Positions 17,089-27,000 of a stretch of DNA of 64,000 nucleotides are shown here, piece after piece. Origin of the DNA: a bacterium BMS3Bbin05 (GTDB taxonomy: Bacteria > Nitrospirota > Thermodesulfovibrionia > Thermodesulfovibrionales > BMS3Bbin05); contig BDTO01000036.1 in assembly GCA_002897855.1 (NCBI GenBank), positions 62,001-126,000 on the forward strand. Direction: 5' to 3'. Position 1 is the first letter of the stretch, and every line of letters begins with the position of its first letter. A program made the translations under genes and the position numbers. The notes under the pieces are model-generated. The model was not told where the DNA came from. It did no database searches and saw nothing but the letters and a program-made list of their open reading frames with translations.

Positions 17089-17901
17089 ATGAAAGCCGGC
17101 TTTTTCCAGTTCAATCCCGTTTTTGGCAATATAGAAGCAAATACTGAACATGTCGTCAACAGGTTGCATGACGAAAAATTCGATCTTATGGTCCTCCCCG
17201 AGCTATTCAATACCGGATATCAGTTCATCACACATGACGAAGTAGCAGGTCTGTCCGAAGACATTCCCGGAGGTTTTACTACTTCCGCTCTCGCCGGTCT
17301 CTCAAGATCAAAGAGCTGCTACATAGTTGCAGGTCTTGCGGAAAAAGCCCCGGGCAAATACTTCAATTCAGCGGTTATAACCGGGCCTGACGGATTCATC
17401 GGCTCATACAGAAAGACTCACCTTTTCTTTGAAGAAAAATTGTGGTTCTCCCCCGGAGATACCGGGTTCCATGTCTGGGATACCGATATAGGCAAGATAG
17501 GGGTAATGATCTGCTTTGACTGGTTCTTTCCTGAATCGGCAAGGGTACTTGGCCTTATGGGTGCTGAGGTCATTGCACACCCTTCCAATCTGGTCATGCC
17601 GCACTGCCCCAACGGCATGCCGTTAAGGTGTCTCGAAAATTCGGTTTATGCCATTACCGCCAACAGGACGGGGGCAGAAAACAGGCATCAGGATAATCGG
17701 GGGTTTAATTACATTGGGGCAAGCCAGATTACCGGCACCGGAGGGGAAATACTGTACAGGGCATCGGAAGAAGAGGAAGAAATAAAGGTAATCGGGATCG
17801 ACCCTTCAACGGCACGAAACAAGGACTTAAACAGGTTCAATAACATATTCAGAGACAGGCGGCCCCGACTTTACAATCAATTGACGAAAAGATTCTCATG
17901 A
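17089..17901 (+). CDS. Nitrilase/carbon-nitrogen hydrolase family protein
   Basis: From the ATG at 17089 the protein is 270 residues and begins MKAGFFQFNPVFGN, the normal start of the family; the frame is open further upstream but with no motif. Catalytic triad visible: Glu in MVLPELFNTGY, Lys in YRKTHLFFEEK, and Cys in VMICFDWFFPE. This subgroup hydrolyses amides such as N-carbamoyl compounds or omega-amidates; the substrate is not clear. Its stop overlaps the next ATG (ATGA). Confidence 0.9.
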   Translation: MKAGFFQFNPVFGNIEANTEHVVNRLHDEKFDLMVLPELFNTGYQFITHDEVAGLSEDIPGGFTTSALAGLSRSKSCYIVAGLAEKAPGKYFNSAVITGPDGFIGSYRKTHLFFEEKLWFSPGDTGFHVWDTDIGKIGVMICFDWFFPESARVLGLMGAEVIAHPSNLVMPHCPNGMPLRCLENSVYAITANRTGAENRHQDNRGFNYIGASQITGTGGEILYRASEEEEEIKVIGIDPSTARNKDLNRFNNIFRDRRPRLYNQLTKRFS

Positions 17902-18611
17902 AAACCTCACTCGACAGCATCAGGAATATTAATCTATATCAGAAAAAAGCAGGGTACCGTTTTACCATTGACTCAGTGCTGGTCGCCGATTTCGTCAGAA
18001 AGCTCAAACCACATAATATTGCCGATATCGGTGCAGGAAATGGTGTAATCGGTATACTGCTGGCAAAAAAATTCACGGAATCAAGGGTTTCATTAATTGA
18101 AATCCAGAAAGGACTTTATGAACTCTGCAAAAAAAACATAGCCATTAACGGACTCGGCGACCGCGTTTCGGCATACAATCTTGATGCAGCTGAGATTGAC
18201 GGGCTCAACCCGTTCACACCGTCGTCCTTTGATGTCATTGTAAGCAATCCCCCGTTCAGAAAGCAGAGGACAGGCAGGATAAGCCCTTATGACGAAAAAG
18301 CGGTTGCAAGACACGAAATAAGGATGGACCTGGACAGGCTTATGTATGCAACGGACTATTTGCTGAGACCCAGGGGTAATATGTATATAATTTACCACCC
18401 TGAACGAACAGCAGATCTGTTTGAAAAGATGAGGGACGTTCATATTGAGCCAAAGCGGGCAAGGTTCATCCACCCCGATATCAATACGGAATCAAGGATG
18501 GTGCTGGTTGAAGGAATAAAAACGGCCCGTGCGTCCATAAAGATAGAAAAACCTCTTTTCATTTATAATAGTAATGAATATACACAGGAAGTAAGGGACA
18601 TCCTTGGATGA
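17898..18611 (+). CDS. TrmN6-like tRNA1(Val) adenine-N6 methyltransferase
   Basis: 237 residues. SAM-binding motif IADIGAGNGVIGILLA near residue 37 and the amino-methyltransferase motif NPPF (VSNPPFRK) near residue 117. The N-terminal region QKKAGYRFTIDSVLVADFV matches the family (TrmN6/YfiC), which methylates A37 of tRNA-Val. It overlaps the nitrilase gene by 4 nt. Confidence 0.88.
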   Translation: MKTSLDSIRNINLYQKKAGYRFTIDSVLVADFVRKLKPHNIADIGAGNGVIGILLAKKFTESRVSLIEIQKGLYELCKKNIAINGLGDRVSAYNLDAAEIDGLNPFTPSSFDVIVSNPPFRKQRTGRISPYDEKAVARHEIRMDLDRLMYATDYLLRPRGNMYIIYHPERTADLFEKMRDVHIEPKRARFIHPDINTESRMVLVEGIKTARASIKIEKPLFIYNSNEYTQEVRDILG

Positions 18612-18642
18612 TTCATAAAATTTATATAATCGGAAACACAAA

Positions 18643-19431
18643 ATGATCAGGAATACCTTCCTCATGCTGGACGGTGTCGGAGAGAAAACGGAGAAGCTTC
18701 TCTGGAAAAGAGGCATTCTCTCATGGGAAGACTTCCTTGCCGCCGGTACACTGCCCACCTCACTGATGGACAGGCAACCTCTTCACGAAGAGATGATCAC
18801 ATATTTCTCCCATGAGCTGGAGCGGTATAATGCAAAACCATTTGCAGAATTCATCAGGAAGAGCGACCACTGGAGGCTTTACAGGTATTTCCGGGACCAT
18901 TCCCTCTGCATAGATATCGAGACCAACGGTCTGCCTGCAAAAGATGGAGGTGAAATAACGGTCGCAGGTTTTTATGACGGTAAAGACTTCCGGCAGTATA
19001 TAAAAGGCATCAATCTTGACGAAACTTCCATTTTCAGAGAACTCTCCTCCTGCAAGCTGATCATAAGTTTCTATGGGAGAATCTTCGACATGCCTTTTCT
19101 CGAAAAGCATTTCAGCTCATTAAAGGATATGGAGTTGCCGCATTATGACCTCTGTTTTGCTTCAAGAAAGGCCGGTTTTTTCGGCGGGCTGAAAAAGATA
19201 GAGGCAGACCTCGGACTGAAAAGAGAATCGGGAATCAATAAGCTTAATGGTCTCGATGCCGTTAAATTGTGGCAAAAATGGGAAACAGGAGACAGAAAGG
19301 CACTTGATACGCTCCTTTCTTATAACAGGGCGGATACCGTCAATCTGAGGCAGATTGCCGATGTTATCTATGCAAAACTGTTTGATAAAAGCGGGTTCAG
19401 GAAATTTCGTGCAAAATACTCCAATCAGTGA
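18643..19431 (+). CDS. HhH plus RNase H-like (DEDD) exonuclease-type protein
   Basis: 262 residues. The N-terminus has a helix-hairpin-helix-like LDGVGEKTEKLLWKRGI. The second part is a YprB-type RNase H-like domain with DEDD acidic residues: LCIDIETNG (~residues 87-95), IISFYGRIFDMPFLEKHF (second Asp), and LSYNRADTVNL (last Asp). Such proteins are predicted 3'-5' exonucleases that act in DNA repair. The xerD start lies inside its 3' end. Confidence 0.82.
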   Translation: MIRNTFLMLDGVGEKTEKLLWKRGILSWEDFLAAGTLPTSLMDRQPLHEEMITYFSHELERYNAKPFAEFIRKSDHWRLYRYFRDHSLCIDIETNGLPAKDGGEITVAGFYDGKDFRQYIKGINLDETSIFRELSSCKLIISFYGRIFDMPFLEKHFSSLKDMELPHYDLCFASRKAGFFGGLKKIEADLGLKRESGINKLNGLDAVKLWQKWETGDRKALDTLLSYNRADTVNLRQIADVIYAKLFDKSGFRKFRAKYSNQ

Positions 19432-20290
19432 TTTTCTCATTTACCTTACAGTAGAAAAAGGCATGGCAAAAAACACTATTTCTGCATACGGGCAGGATCT
19501 GAACAAATATGAAGCTTACCTGAGACATGAAGGCATCGACGTCTTTGAAGCCGGGAAAGAGGATGTTATAAGTTTTATAGAACTGCTTAAAGATCAGGGA
19601 TACAGCCCATCCAGCACAGGCAGAATAATTTCGTCGGTAAAAGGATTCTATCGTTATCTCAACTATGAACGAATTTCAGAAAATAATCCAACCGAAAATA
19701 TTACATCCCCCAGGAAATGGCATACGGTCCCAAAGGCCTTGAGCCTGAAAGAGGTAATATCACTCCTTGAAGTAAAACGGCCTACCCGTTTTTATACAAG
19801 GGATGCAGCAATGCTCGAACTCATGTACTCCGCAGGCCTAAGGGTGAGCGAACTTGTCTCAATAAAAATAGAAAACATCAATTTCGAATCCGGATATATC
19901 AGGGTATTGGGCAAGGGGTCGAAAGAGAGGCTTGTGCCTGTTAACACAAGGGTAATAAAAAAGATAAAGAACTACATGGCCGATCTCAGACCCGGACTGA
20001 TAAAGGATTCGAATTATACATCCGTCCTATTCCTCTCAAACAGGGGCAGACGGATGTCAAGACAGAGATTCTGGCAAACGATCAAAGAGATCGGAAAGAT
20101 AACGGGAATAAAAGTCACACCGCACATGATAAGGCATTCTTTCGCCACCCATCTCCTCGAGGGTGGCGCCGACCTGAGGGCAGTACAGAAGATGCTGGGC
20201 CATTCAGACATATCCACAACCCAGATATATACAAAAGTGACATCGGAAAGGCTCAGACTGGTTCATAATAAACACCATCCACGTTCATAA
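19409..20290 (+). CDS. xerD: Tyrosine recombinase XerD/XerC
   Basis: A GTG at 19409 with AGGA 6 nt upstream gives 293 residues and the usual opening (ISDFLIYLTVEKGMAKNTISAYGQDL); the frame extends to 19355 without family similarity. Catalytic residues: Arg in SAGLRVSELV, Lys in GKGSKERLVP, HxxR in HMIRHSFATHLLEGGA, His in LGHSDISTTQIY, and the nucleophile Tyr in QIYTKV. Resolves chromosome dimers at dif. It overlaps the RNase H-like gene by 23 nt. Confidence 0.95.
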   Translation: MQNTPISDFLIYLTVEKGMAKNTISAYGQDLNKYEAYLRHEGIDVFEAGKEDVISFIELLKDQGYSPSSTGRIISSVKGFYRYLNYERISENNPTENITSPRKWHTVPKALSLKEVISLLEVKRPTRFYTRDAAMLELMYSAGLRVSELVSIKIENINFESGYIRVLGKGSKERLVPVNTRVIKKIKNYMADLRPGLIKDSNYTSVLFLSNRGRRMSRQRFWQTIKEIGKITGIKVTPHMIRHSFATHLLEGGADLRAVQKMLGHSDISTTQIYTKVTSERLRLVHNKHHPRS

Positions 20291-20343
20291 GGCAAACTAT
20301 GATATCACTGTCGTCCCCATTAATACAGCAGCAATAATTATTT

Positions 20344-20485
20344 AGAGTCTGTCCATAAATTGCCGTTTTTTATTTTTGTCATCCCCCGAAAACATTCGGG
20401 GCATCCGGAACTTATTGAAAAGAATAGATTCCCCGACTAAGTCGGGAAATGACAGATAGAGGGACTGTCTTTATGGACAGACTCT
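20344..20485. repeat. MITE-like repeat family A, copy 3
   Basis: 142 bp with perfect 16-bp TIRs (AGAGTCTGTCCATAAA / TTTATGGACAGACTCT) and ATTT direct repeats on both flanks (20340-20343 and 20486-20489). Compared with copies 1 and 2, both arms of the TIR changed together (GTGTATA to GTCCATA), and so did both internal stems (CCCCGAA/TTCGGGG and CCCGACTAAGTCGGG). Lies 54 nt after the xerD stop. Confidence 0.88.
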
Positions 20486-20516
20486 ATTTAGACAATTTAT
20501 CAATCCCGAGTAACTT

Positions 20517-20681
20517 AAATGAATAGCGAGCGTATGTGAGCGAATATAATAATGAAATCTTCCCTGCATTAGATTACCGGCGGCCTGCCTGTGCGTGCCG
20601 CACGCAGACAGGCGAAGCCATTGGGAAGATCAATGGATAGCGAGTCTATTCCCCGTGGCCTTGCCGCAGGGAAGATCAATT
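20517..20681. repeat. Dispersed repeat family C, copy 1
   Basis: Shares long near-identical blocks with 55911-56230: the words GCGAATATAATAATG, CCCTGCATTAGATTACCGGCG, ATGGATAGCGAG and GGGAAGATCAAT occur in both. It contains a palindrome GCCTGCCTGTGCGTGC / GCACGCAGACAGGC. Together with the MITE copy it fills the 429-bp gap between xerD and the DUF1992 gene. Confidence 0.7.
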
Positions 20682-20682
20682 C

Positions 20683-20711
20683 TTGACCCCTTAATCCGTG
20701 AATCGTATAAT
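20683..20711 (+). promoter_or_regulatory. Sigma70 promoter TTGACC-N17-TATAAT, leaderless geometry
   Basis: TTGACC at 20683-20688, 17 nt, TATAAT at 20706-20711, then 8 nt to the GTG start at 20720. The promoter begins 2 nt after the end of repeat C. No Shine-Dalgarno exists between it and the start codon. Confidence 0.75.
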
Positions 20712-20719
20712 AAATCAGC

Positions 20720-21085
20720 GTGGAAATTTTCAGAAAAATAGCCGGGCGACGGACAAAAGAAGCTATCGATAACGGAGAGTTCAGTAACCTGTCAAATGAA
20801 GACAAGCCGCCTGAATTCGGCAATGATGCATATATCCGCGAAGACCTGCGTTTATCATGTAGAGTCCTGAAGAAAGCCGGTTGCATACCTTCCGAGCTTG
20901 AACTCAGAAATGAGATAATTTCATTGCATTCTTTAATAAATACGCTGGATGATGGCAGGGGAAGGCTGAAAAAGATGAGGGAGCTCAACGTCAAGCTCAT
21001 GAAATTGGGGGAAATACGGAAGAAACATCTTAATCTAAAAGATTTTCCTGACTATGAAAGAAGGCTTTACGAAAGGTATCTCTGA
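20720..21085 (+). CDS. DUF1992 (DnaJ-homologue subfamily C28-like) protein
   Basis: 121 residues, normal for the family. Opens EIFRKIAGRRTKEAIDNGEF, the conserved beginning of DUF1992, with LREDLRLSCRVLKKAGCIPSE-like core (here IREDLRLSCRVLKKAG) near residue 40 and a charged helical C-terminus. Function unknown. The GTG start is fixed by family alignment and by the -10 box 8 nt upstream. The kinase gene begins 2 nt after its stop. Confidence 0.85.
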   Translation: MEIFRKIAGRRTKEAIDNGEFSNLSNEDKPPEFGNDAYIREDLRLSCRVLKKAGCIPSELELRNEIISLHSLINTLDDGRGRLKKMRELNVKLMKLGEIRKKHLNLKDFPDYERRLYERYL

Positions 21086-21087
21086 AT

Positions 21088-22860
21088 ATGTATTCCGACT
21101 GTGTGCAGATGGACAAGAAAGATTATATAGAAACACATTTTGACAGGATCACGCAGCTTTGGTTATCGAGGGCTTTGTTCTTTGGTTCAATAATATTCCT
21201 CTTCGTCGGTATCCTCGATTATGTCACCGCATACGAAAATTTTCAGTTGTTTATGTTATACAGGGTAATCATTGCCGTTCTTCTCCTGTCGATAGCTATC
21301 ATCGTCCGGCAAGTTCATTCCAGAAATCTACTTTATTCGCTTGCTTTTATTGCCATTACAGCGACGGCGGTCACCATAGAACTGATGATTCTGAGGACGG
21401 GCGGCCAGGTTTCCAGTTATTACGTAGGCATGATATTATTTGCAATTATAGTGACTGGATTTGTGCCAGCCAGCATTTTCCTTCACATTTTTTCAATTAT
21501 CTTTATATATGCCATATATCTCATCCCCATAATTGCCACGGAAAGAATTGTGGATTACCATTTCTTTTTTACGGCAAACTTTTTCATGGTGTCATCATTT
21601 CTGACCATTCTGTTTCTCAGACATCTGATAGATAAAAGATTCAGAAATGAACTCGGGCTTCGATTTGACTTGAAGGAGAGTCATGATCACCTTGAAAATA
21701 TTATTAAACAGCGTACGTCCGGTCTGAAAGCGGCAATCAAGACACTCGAAGATGAAATTTCGGCAAGGGAAATGTCAGAGAAGTCTCTCCGCGAAAGCGA
21801 GACCTCATACAGGACACTCTCTGAGAACATCCCTGCTATTGTTTACAGATTATGGCCGGGGGACAACGGAAAGATGCAGTCTTTCAACAATATGGTCGAG
21901 TCGATGACCGGTTACAGGCCGGACGAGCTGATGAAAGGAGAAATATGCTCCATTGATCCATTAATTCACAATGAAGACCGTGAGCATGTTATTAAAACCG
22001 TAAAATATGCAATCAAGCTGAAGCAGCCATTCCAGATCGAATACCGTTTAATACACAAAGACGGCAGTATTCGATATTTCCTCGAAAGGGGAAGGCCCAT
22101 ACTGTCATCGGATTCCGGGATTTTGTATATTGATGGAGTAATATTCGACATTTCCGTAAGGAAGATTGCAGAAGATGAAATAGGAAGATCACACGGGCAG
22201 TTACGCAAACTCGCTTCTCATTTGCAGAACGTCACTGAAGAAGAAAGAAAACATATAGCACGTGAAATCCACGACGAATTGGGGCAGTCGTTAACGGTTT
22301 TGAAGATGGACCTTTCACTGCTCCGCCAGAACTTCGATGATAAAAACAAATTTTCAGAGAGAGTGCAATCGATGTCTGCACTGATAGATTCAACCATAAA
22401 CTCTGTTCGCAGGATATCAAAGGAACTGCGGCCCGGTTTACTTGATGACGTTGGACTCATCGCCGCAATCGAGTGGCAGATCGATGAATTCCGGAAACAT
22501 AGCGATATCATCTGTAATATTGATTTGCCTGCCTGCGAGATAGAACTCGATAAAGGACTTGCCACTACCGTGTTCCGTATTTTTCAGGAAATGCTCACAA
22601 ACATAGCACGCCATGCAAATGCCACGGAGGTGCGGGTCCTTATTGAACAGAAAGATGGAAAAATCAGACTCGAAGTAAAGGATAACGGTGCAGGCATTAC
22701 TCCGGATAAGCTCTCGGAGACTATGTCGTTCGGCCTTATGGGAATGCATGAACGCGTCAGCTTCTGGAATGGTGAGTTGATCATTGATGGTATCCCCGGT
22801 AAAGGAACAACTGTAACTGCAGTCATACCAATAGTCATCAACGGAGGATCCAATGGTTAA
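21088..22860 (+). CDS. PAS-containing membrane histidine kinase, NarL/DesK type
   Basis: 590 residues. About six membrane segments in residues ~25-185, a coiled coil ~190-240, a PAS domain with PAC motif (~245-355, ends GVIFDISVRKIAEDE), a HisKA_3 domain with the His in KHIAREIHDELGQSL (~residue 393), and HATPase_c ending GLMGMHERV..GKGTTVTAVIP. HisKA_3 kinases pair with LuxR/NarL regulators, and one follows with an 8-nt overlap. A second ATG at 21109 is possible. The stimulus is unknown; the membrane domain has no recognised binding motif. Confidence 0.9.
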   Translation: MYSDCVQMDKKDYIETHFDRITQLWLSRALFFGSIIFLFVGILDYVTAYENFQLFMLYRVIIAVLLLSIAIIVRQVHSRNLLYSLAFIAITATAVTIELMILRTGGQVSSYYVGMILFAIIVTGFVPASIFLHIFSIIFIYAIYLIPIIATERIVDYHFFFTANFFMVSSFLTILFLRHLIDKRFRNELGLRFDLKESHDHLENIIKQRTSGLKAAIKTLEDEISAREMSEKSLRESETSYRTLSENIPAIVYRLWPGDNGKMQSFNNMVESMTGYRPDELMKGEICSIDPLIHNEDREHVIKTVKYAIKLKQPFQIEYRLIHKDGSIRYFLERGRPILSSDSGILYIDGVIFDISVRKIAEDEIGRSHGQLRKLASHLQNVTEEERKHIAREIHDELGQSLTVLKMDLSLLRQNFDDKNKFSERVQSMSALIDSTINSVRRISKELRPGLLDDVGLIAAIEWQIDEFRKHSDIICNIDLPACEIELDKGLATTVFRIFQEMLTNIARHANATEVRVLIEQKDGKIRLEVKDNGAGITPDKLSETMSFGLMGMHERVSFWNGELIIDGIPGKGTTVTAVIPIVINGGSNG

Positions 22861-23482
22861 AATTCTCATTGCAGACGACCATACAATCGTTCGTGAAGGA
22901 CTCAGACAGATACTTTTAGATTCCGGTTTATCCGATATCGACGAGGCCGGTAAAGCAGATGAGATTATCAACAAAGTCAGAAACAATAGCTATGACTTAA
23001 TCCTGTTGGACATATCGATGCCCGGCAGGAGCGGGCTTGACGTCCTGAAACAGATAAGGTGCGAGGGATTTGATATGCCGATACTGATCCTTACAATGCA
23101 CCCTGAGGGACAATATGCAATCAGGGCTCTCAGGGCCGGGGCCTCGGGATATCTTACCAAGGAAAGTGCTCCCGATGAACTTATTGCTGCAATAAAAAAG
23201 GTTTCCAGAGGAGGAAAATATATCAGCCAGTCCCTGGCGGAAGAGATTGCGTATGCCCTTGATGATACTTCCGACCGTCCGCTTCACACCGTCCTTTCGG
23301 ATAGAGAATACCAGGTATTGTGCATGATTGCCTCAGGCAAAACGCTAACACATATCTCTGATTATCTGGCATTGAGCGTAAAGACCATCAGTACGTACAG
23401 AAGCAGAGTTCTCAATAAAATGAGAATGCAGAATAATGCCGAGCTCACCCATTATGCAATAAAGAATGGACTTGTGGAATAA
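22853..23482 (+). CDS. NarL/FixJ-family response regulator
   Basis: 209 residues. Receiver domain with DDH, phospho-Asp in LILLDISMPGRSG (~residue 54), Thr in ILTMH and Lys in LTKES. The C-terminal LuxR-type HTH reads LSDREYQVLCMIASGKT..LSVKTISTYRSRVLNKM. Overlaps the kinase gene by 8 nt. A TGTAGG-N7-CCTACA inverted repeat 120 nt after its stop is a candidate target site; the link is inference. Confidence 0.94.
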   Translation: MVKILIADDHTIVREGLRQILLDSGLSDIDEAGKADEIINKVRNNSYDLILLDISMPGRSGLDVLKQIRCEGFDMPILILTMHPEGQYAIRALRAGASGYLTKESAPDELIAAIKKVSRGGKYISQSLAEEIAYALDDTSDRPLHTVLSDREYQVLCMIASGKTLTHISDYLALSVKTISTYRSRVLNKMRMQNNAELTHYAIKNGLVE

Positions 23483-23520
23483 TCCGGATCACACCTGGCG
23501 TCATGACCGCCCGATAAACC

Positions 23521-23542
23521 TCCCCGCAGCAAGCTGCGGGGA
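23521..23542. terminator. GC-rich hairpin after the NarL-type regulator
   Basis: Perfect 9-bp stem TCCCCGCAG/CTGCGGGGA with a CAAG loop, 39 nt after the stop codon. There is no T tract on the plus strand, so it is either a weak or Rho-assisted terminator or an RNA-stabilising hairpin. Confidence 0.45.
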
Positions 23543-23589
23543 ATTGTAAGTTAAATTCTGCAATCTGTCCCTCATTTCCTGCATTGTTC

Positions 23590-23633
23590 CAGACAAGTCT
23601 GTTGTAGGAAAAATACCTACAGACAAATCAGAA
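23590..23633. promoter_or_regulatory. Inverted-repeat cluster, candidate LuxR-family operator
   Basis: CAGACAAGTCTG (23590-23601, perfect 12-bp palindrome) is followed by TGTAGG-N7-CCTACA (23603-23621) and by CAGACAAATCAG (23620-23631), which repeats the first motif at 10 of 12 positions. The cluster lies between the NarL-type regulator and the small cysteine-rich ORF, about 60 nt upstream of a TTGACA. Confidence 0.5.
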
Positions 23634-23686
23634 TTAGACTGCTATATCTTGTTATTCCAGTCTTTGTAAAATAATGTCCCGAAATT

Positions 23687-23717
23687 TTGACAGCTTGAAT
23701 TTTATATTTACTATTAT
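23687..23717 (+). promoter_or_regulatory. Possible promoter of the small Cys-rich ORF
   Basis: TTGACA at 23687-23692 matches the consensus. The -10 is either TACTAT (16-nt spacer) or TATTAT (19-nt spacer, 23712-23717); neither spacing is ideal. An activator bound at the inverted repeat upstream would suit such a promoter. Confidence 0.4.
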
Positions 23718-23735
23718 GAGGCTATCATTTTAATC

Positions 23736-23939
23736 ATGGCTGAAGACAGAGACATCGATAATAACGATCCTGATAACAGGGATGAAGGTTTGGATAATAC
23801 CAGGGACTTTTGTCCGTGTCTTGAAAAAGCAGTCGATTTTAGATGCACTGCCCGCTGGAATACTCCATATATCCCCAGCTCTTATGAGATCAGGAAATAT
23901 TGTTTCAGCATAAATTATCCGTTTTGCCCCTACTATTAA
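23736..23939 (+). CDS. Small five-cysteine protein, unknown function
   Basis: 67 residues with no signal peptide. An acidic N-terminus rich in Asp and Asn (residues 1-24) is followed by a cysteine-containing part: C26xC28, C37, then KYC (C56) and the ending FCPYY (C64). The YC..Y..CPxY ending recalls short cysteine motifs in other bacterial small proteins, but no family is claimed. GAGG lies 14 nt before the ATG, which is far. Supported as a gene by its own TTGACA, an operator-like repeat upstream and a biased composition. It could bind metal. Confidence 0.5.
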   Translation: MAEDRDIDNNDPDNRDEGLDNTRDFCPCLEKAVDFRCTARWNTPYIPSSYEIRKYCFSINYPFCPYY

Positions 23940-23972
23940 AGGTATATATCCTGTTTATATTGTTCCCTTCCA

Positions 23973-23987
23973 GGGAGGGGGGGAGGG
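23973..23987 (+). other. G-quadruplex-type motif
   Basis: GGGAGGGGGGGAGGG: four G-triplets with one-base loops, on the plus strand, between the end of the small ORF and the converging RND gene. The following bases GGAGGGAGCCTCC can also form a short hairpin. It may serve as a transcriptional block between the convergent units. Confidence 0.45.
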
Positions 23988-24050
23988 AGCCTCCATATCT
24001 TCTCTTTAGCCGTTTCGCGTTATGCGTTATATTAAATTGATGTAAATATA

Positions 24051-27000
24051 CTACATTTCGTGGCTATTGAAGGATTTTCGTAAATGTAAAAGTTTTCTCA
24101 TATCCTCCAGGATTAAATACAGTGAGGGTATTAATAGAAGCGTTATGCCGGTTGCAAACAGAATCCCGAACCCGAGACTGATAGCCATCGGTATAAGGAA
24201 CTGCGCCTGCACGCTCGTTTCCATAATCATGGGAAACAGACCAAAGAACGTCGTAAGCGATGTCAGCAATATCGGACGAAAGCGTCGCTGTCCTGCATCC
24301 TGAAGGGCCTGCAGCATATCTAACCCTTTCTTCCTGTTCCTGTTTATCTTGTCTATAAGCAGAAGTGAATCGTTTACCACAACGCCTGAAAGCGCCACAA
24401 GACCAAACATGCTCAATATACTCAGATTAAAACCCATGATCAGGTGGCCGATAACCGCCCCTACAAGACCAAAAGGAATTGCAATCATTATCAAAACGGG
24501 CTGGCTGTAACTCTTGAACGGTATGGCAAGAAGGGCATAGATTCCTATCAGTGCCAGCAGAAAACCCTTCTTCATACTGTCCATGGATTCGCGTCGCTCC
24601 TTTTCTTCTCCCTCCAGATTAAACGTAAGGCCGGGGTAATCATTCGACAACTTTCTGAGAAGACCATGCTTAAGGTCCTGAAGTATATCCCCGGCATTTG
24701 CGATTTTATCATTAACACTCGCTGTTACATCAATCACCCTCTTCCTGTCCGCCCTGTTTATCTCATTGAATCCAAAGCCCTGCACTACATACGCGGCCCT
24801 CTTCAACGGAATCTCGCCGCCATCCGGTGTGCGAATACGCATTGATTCGAGATCATGGATATCCCTGCGGGCCCTGTAAGGATATCTAACCATTACCTTA
24901 ACCTCATTCCTTCCCCGCTGAATCCGGAGGGCTTCCGCTCCGTAAAAGGCGTTTCTTATCTGCCGGCCCAGGTCTTCCTCCGTAACCCCCAGTGTGCGGG
25001 CCTCAGGTCTCAGATGAAACTTGATTTCCCTTCTTCCTCTGGATAAGTTATCCGTAATATCCCCGACTCCCGGATATTCGGCAAGCGCATTTCTGATCTT
25101 TTCCGTAACTGCAGATAGAACCTTGTAGTCTTCATGCTCTATTCGTATGTCAATATTTGCTCCCATATGCATTATGTTCGATTGTATTGCGATAGAATCA
25201 ACACCGGGGACTTCCCCGATCTTTTCTCTCCATTTATTGGCAATTTCTGTTGCGGGGATTCCCCTCTTTTCACTTGGGGCCAGGAAAAGGGCCATATCAG
25301 CCAAAGATGCACTTGAATTTGAGGATCCCCCGGCAGGCCCGCCTGATAGTAATGTAGCGCCGACCAGAGAATATACATTTCGCAATACCGATTTGCCCTC
25401 CGAAAGCTTTTTATCGTACTCTGCAACCACTTCCATGGCTTTTTCTTCGATGTATTTCTGAACCCTTGCAGTTTCCTGTACAGGTGAGCCCGGTGGCATC
25501 TTCAGTTGCGCTATTATTACGTCACCATCTACAACCGGCATAAAAGTAAATTTAATTACTCCTCCTTTTATAACTGCAATGGTAAGAAGGAGGATAGCAA
25601 TGCCTATGGCGACCGCAGTATAGCGGTTTCTGAGGCACATGGCAAGAAGACGGCTGAAATGGCCGGATATGAGCTGATCCATTTTTTTGCTGAAGGCGGA
25701 ACGGACTCTGTCGATTGATCCAATCAATCCCTTTGATGCCTGCCGCCGTTTTCCCATGGACAGGTGAGACGGAAGGACAAACATGGACTCAACAAGTGAA
25801 ACGCACAGCAATGAAATAACTATCAGGGGGATAACCTTTATAAACTTGCCCATCACACCGCTTACAAACACGAGTGGAAGAAAAGCCGCTATTGTAGTCA
25901 TAACCGAGAAAACGACCGGTAAAGCAACCTCAAGAACGCCGTCTACAGAGGCTTTCTCATATGTCTTGCCCATTTGTCTGTGTTCGTAAATATTTTCTCC
26001 CACTATTATCGCATCATCGACAAGAATTCCGAGAGCAAGGATAAAAGCAAAAAGTGAAATCATGTTTATGGAAACGCCAAGCCACGGCATCAGGAAAATC
26101 GCACCTAAAAAGGATATGGGGACTCCGAGCATAACCCAGAATGCAAGACGTATCTCGAGAAAGAGACCGAGAATTATAATAACCAGACTTAAACCTAAAA
26201 CAGCATTTTTTTCCAGTAGGCCCATACGGCTATTGAGGAGTTCCGATGTGTCGTTCCATGTGGCAATCCTCAGTGAATCCGGCAGCATCCTGTTTTTCTT
26301 TTTTACGTAATCCCTGACCAGTCGGGAAATCTCTATGGGCTTCTGGCTGCCGACACGAAACACCTTTATCATGGCAGCAGGCTTGCCGTCAAACCTTGCG
26401 AATACATCCGTTTCTGCAAAAGAATCCTTTATGTTTGCAATATCACCCAATTTCACCTGTGTGCCGTCAGGATTCGCTATAACCGTAATATCAGAATATT
26501 CCGGACCTGTATAGCGGCGCTCTTTTGTCCTGAGAAGCACCTCAGCATTTTCAGTCTTTATCGTTCCTCCGGGCAGATCGATTGACGCATTTCTTATAAT
26601 ATTAGCCACCCTGTCCAGGGTCAGGTTGTACTTACGAAGGTTTTCTTCCGGTATTTCAATTGAGATTTCATAAGGCCGCACCCCTCCAAGCTCAACCTGT
26701 GTAATCTCCGGGATGTCAAGCAACTCTTCCCTTACAAGCTCGGCCTGTTCTCTCAGGCTTTTCTCCGATGCATCTCCATAAACTACTGCTGAAATCACTT
26801 CGTACCTGTTCAGAAGCTTGGTAATAACCGGTTTTTCAGCATCCTTAGGGAATGTGATGATCCTGTCCACTTCACTCTTGATTTCCTGCAGTTTCTGATC
26901 GCTATCTTCGCCCGGATAGAGTTCGGCCGTAACAATCCCCACCCCTTCCTTTGCAAGCGATTTTACCTCTTTGATACCATCCACTCCGGTGAGATTCTCT

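Noticed and set aside
23521..23542. Hairpin as a classical intrinsic terminator
   Set aside because: Strong stem but no T tract on either side in the needed direction; kept only as a low-confidence entry.
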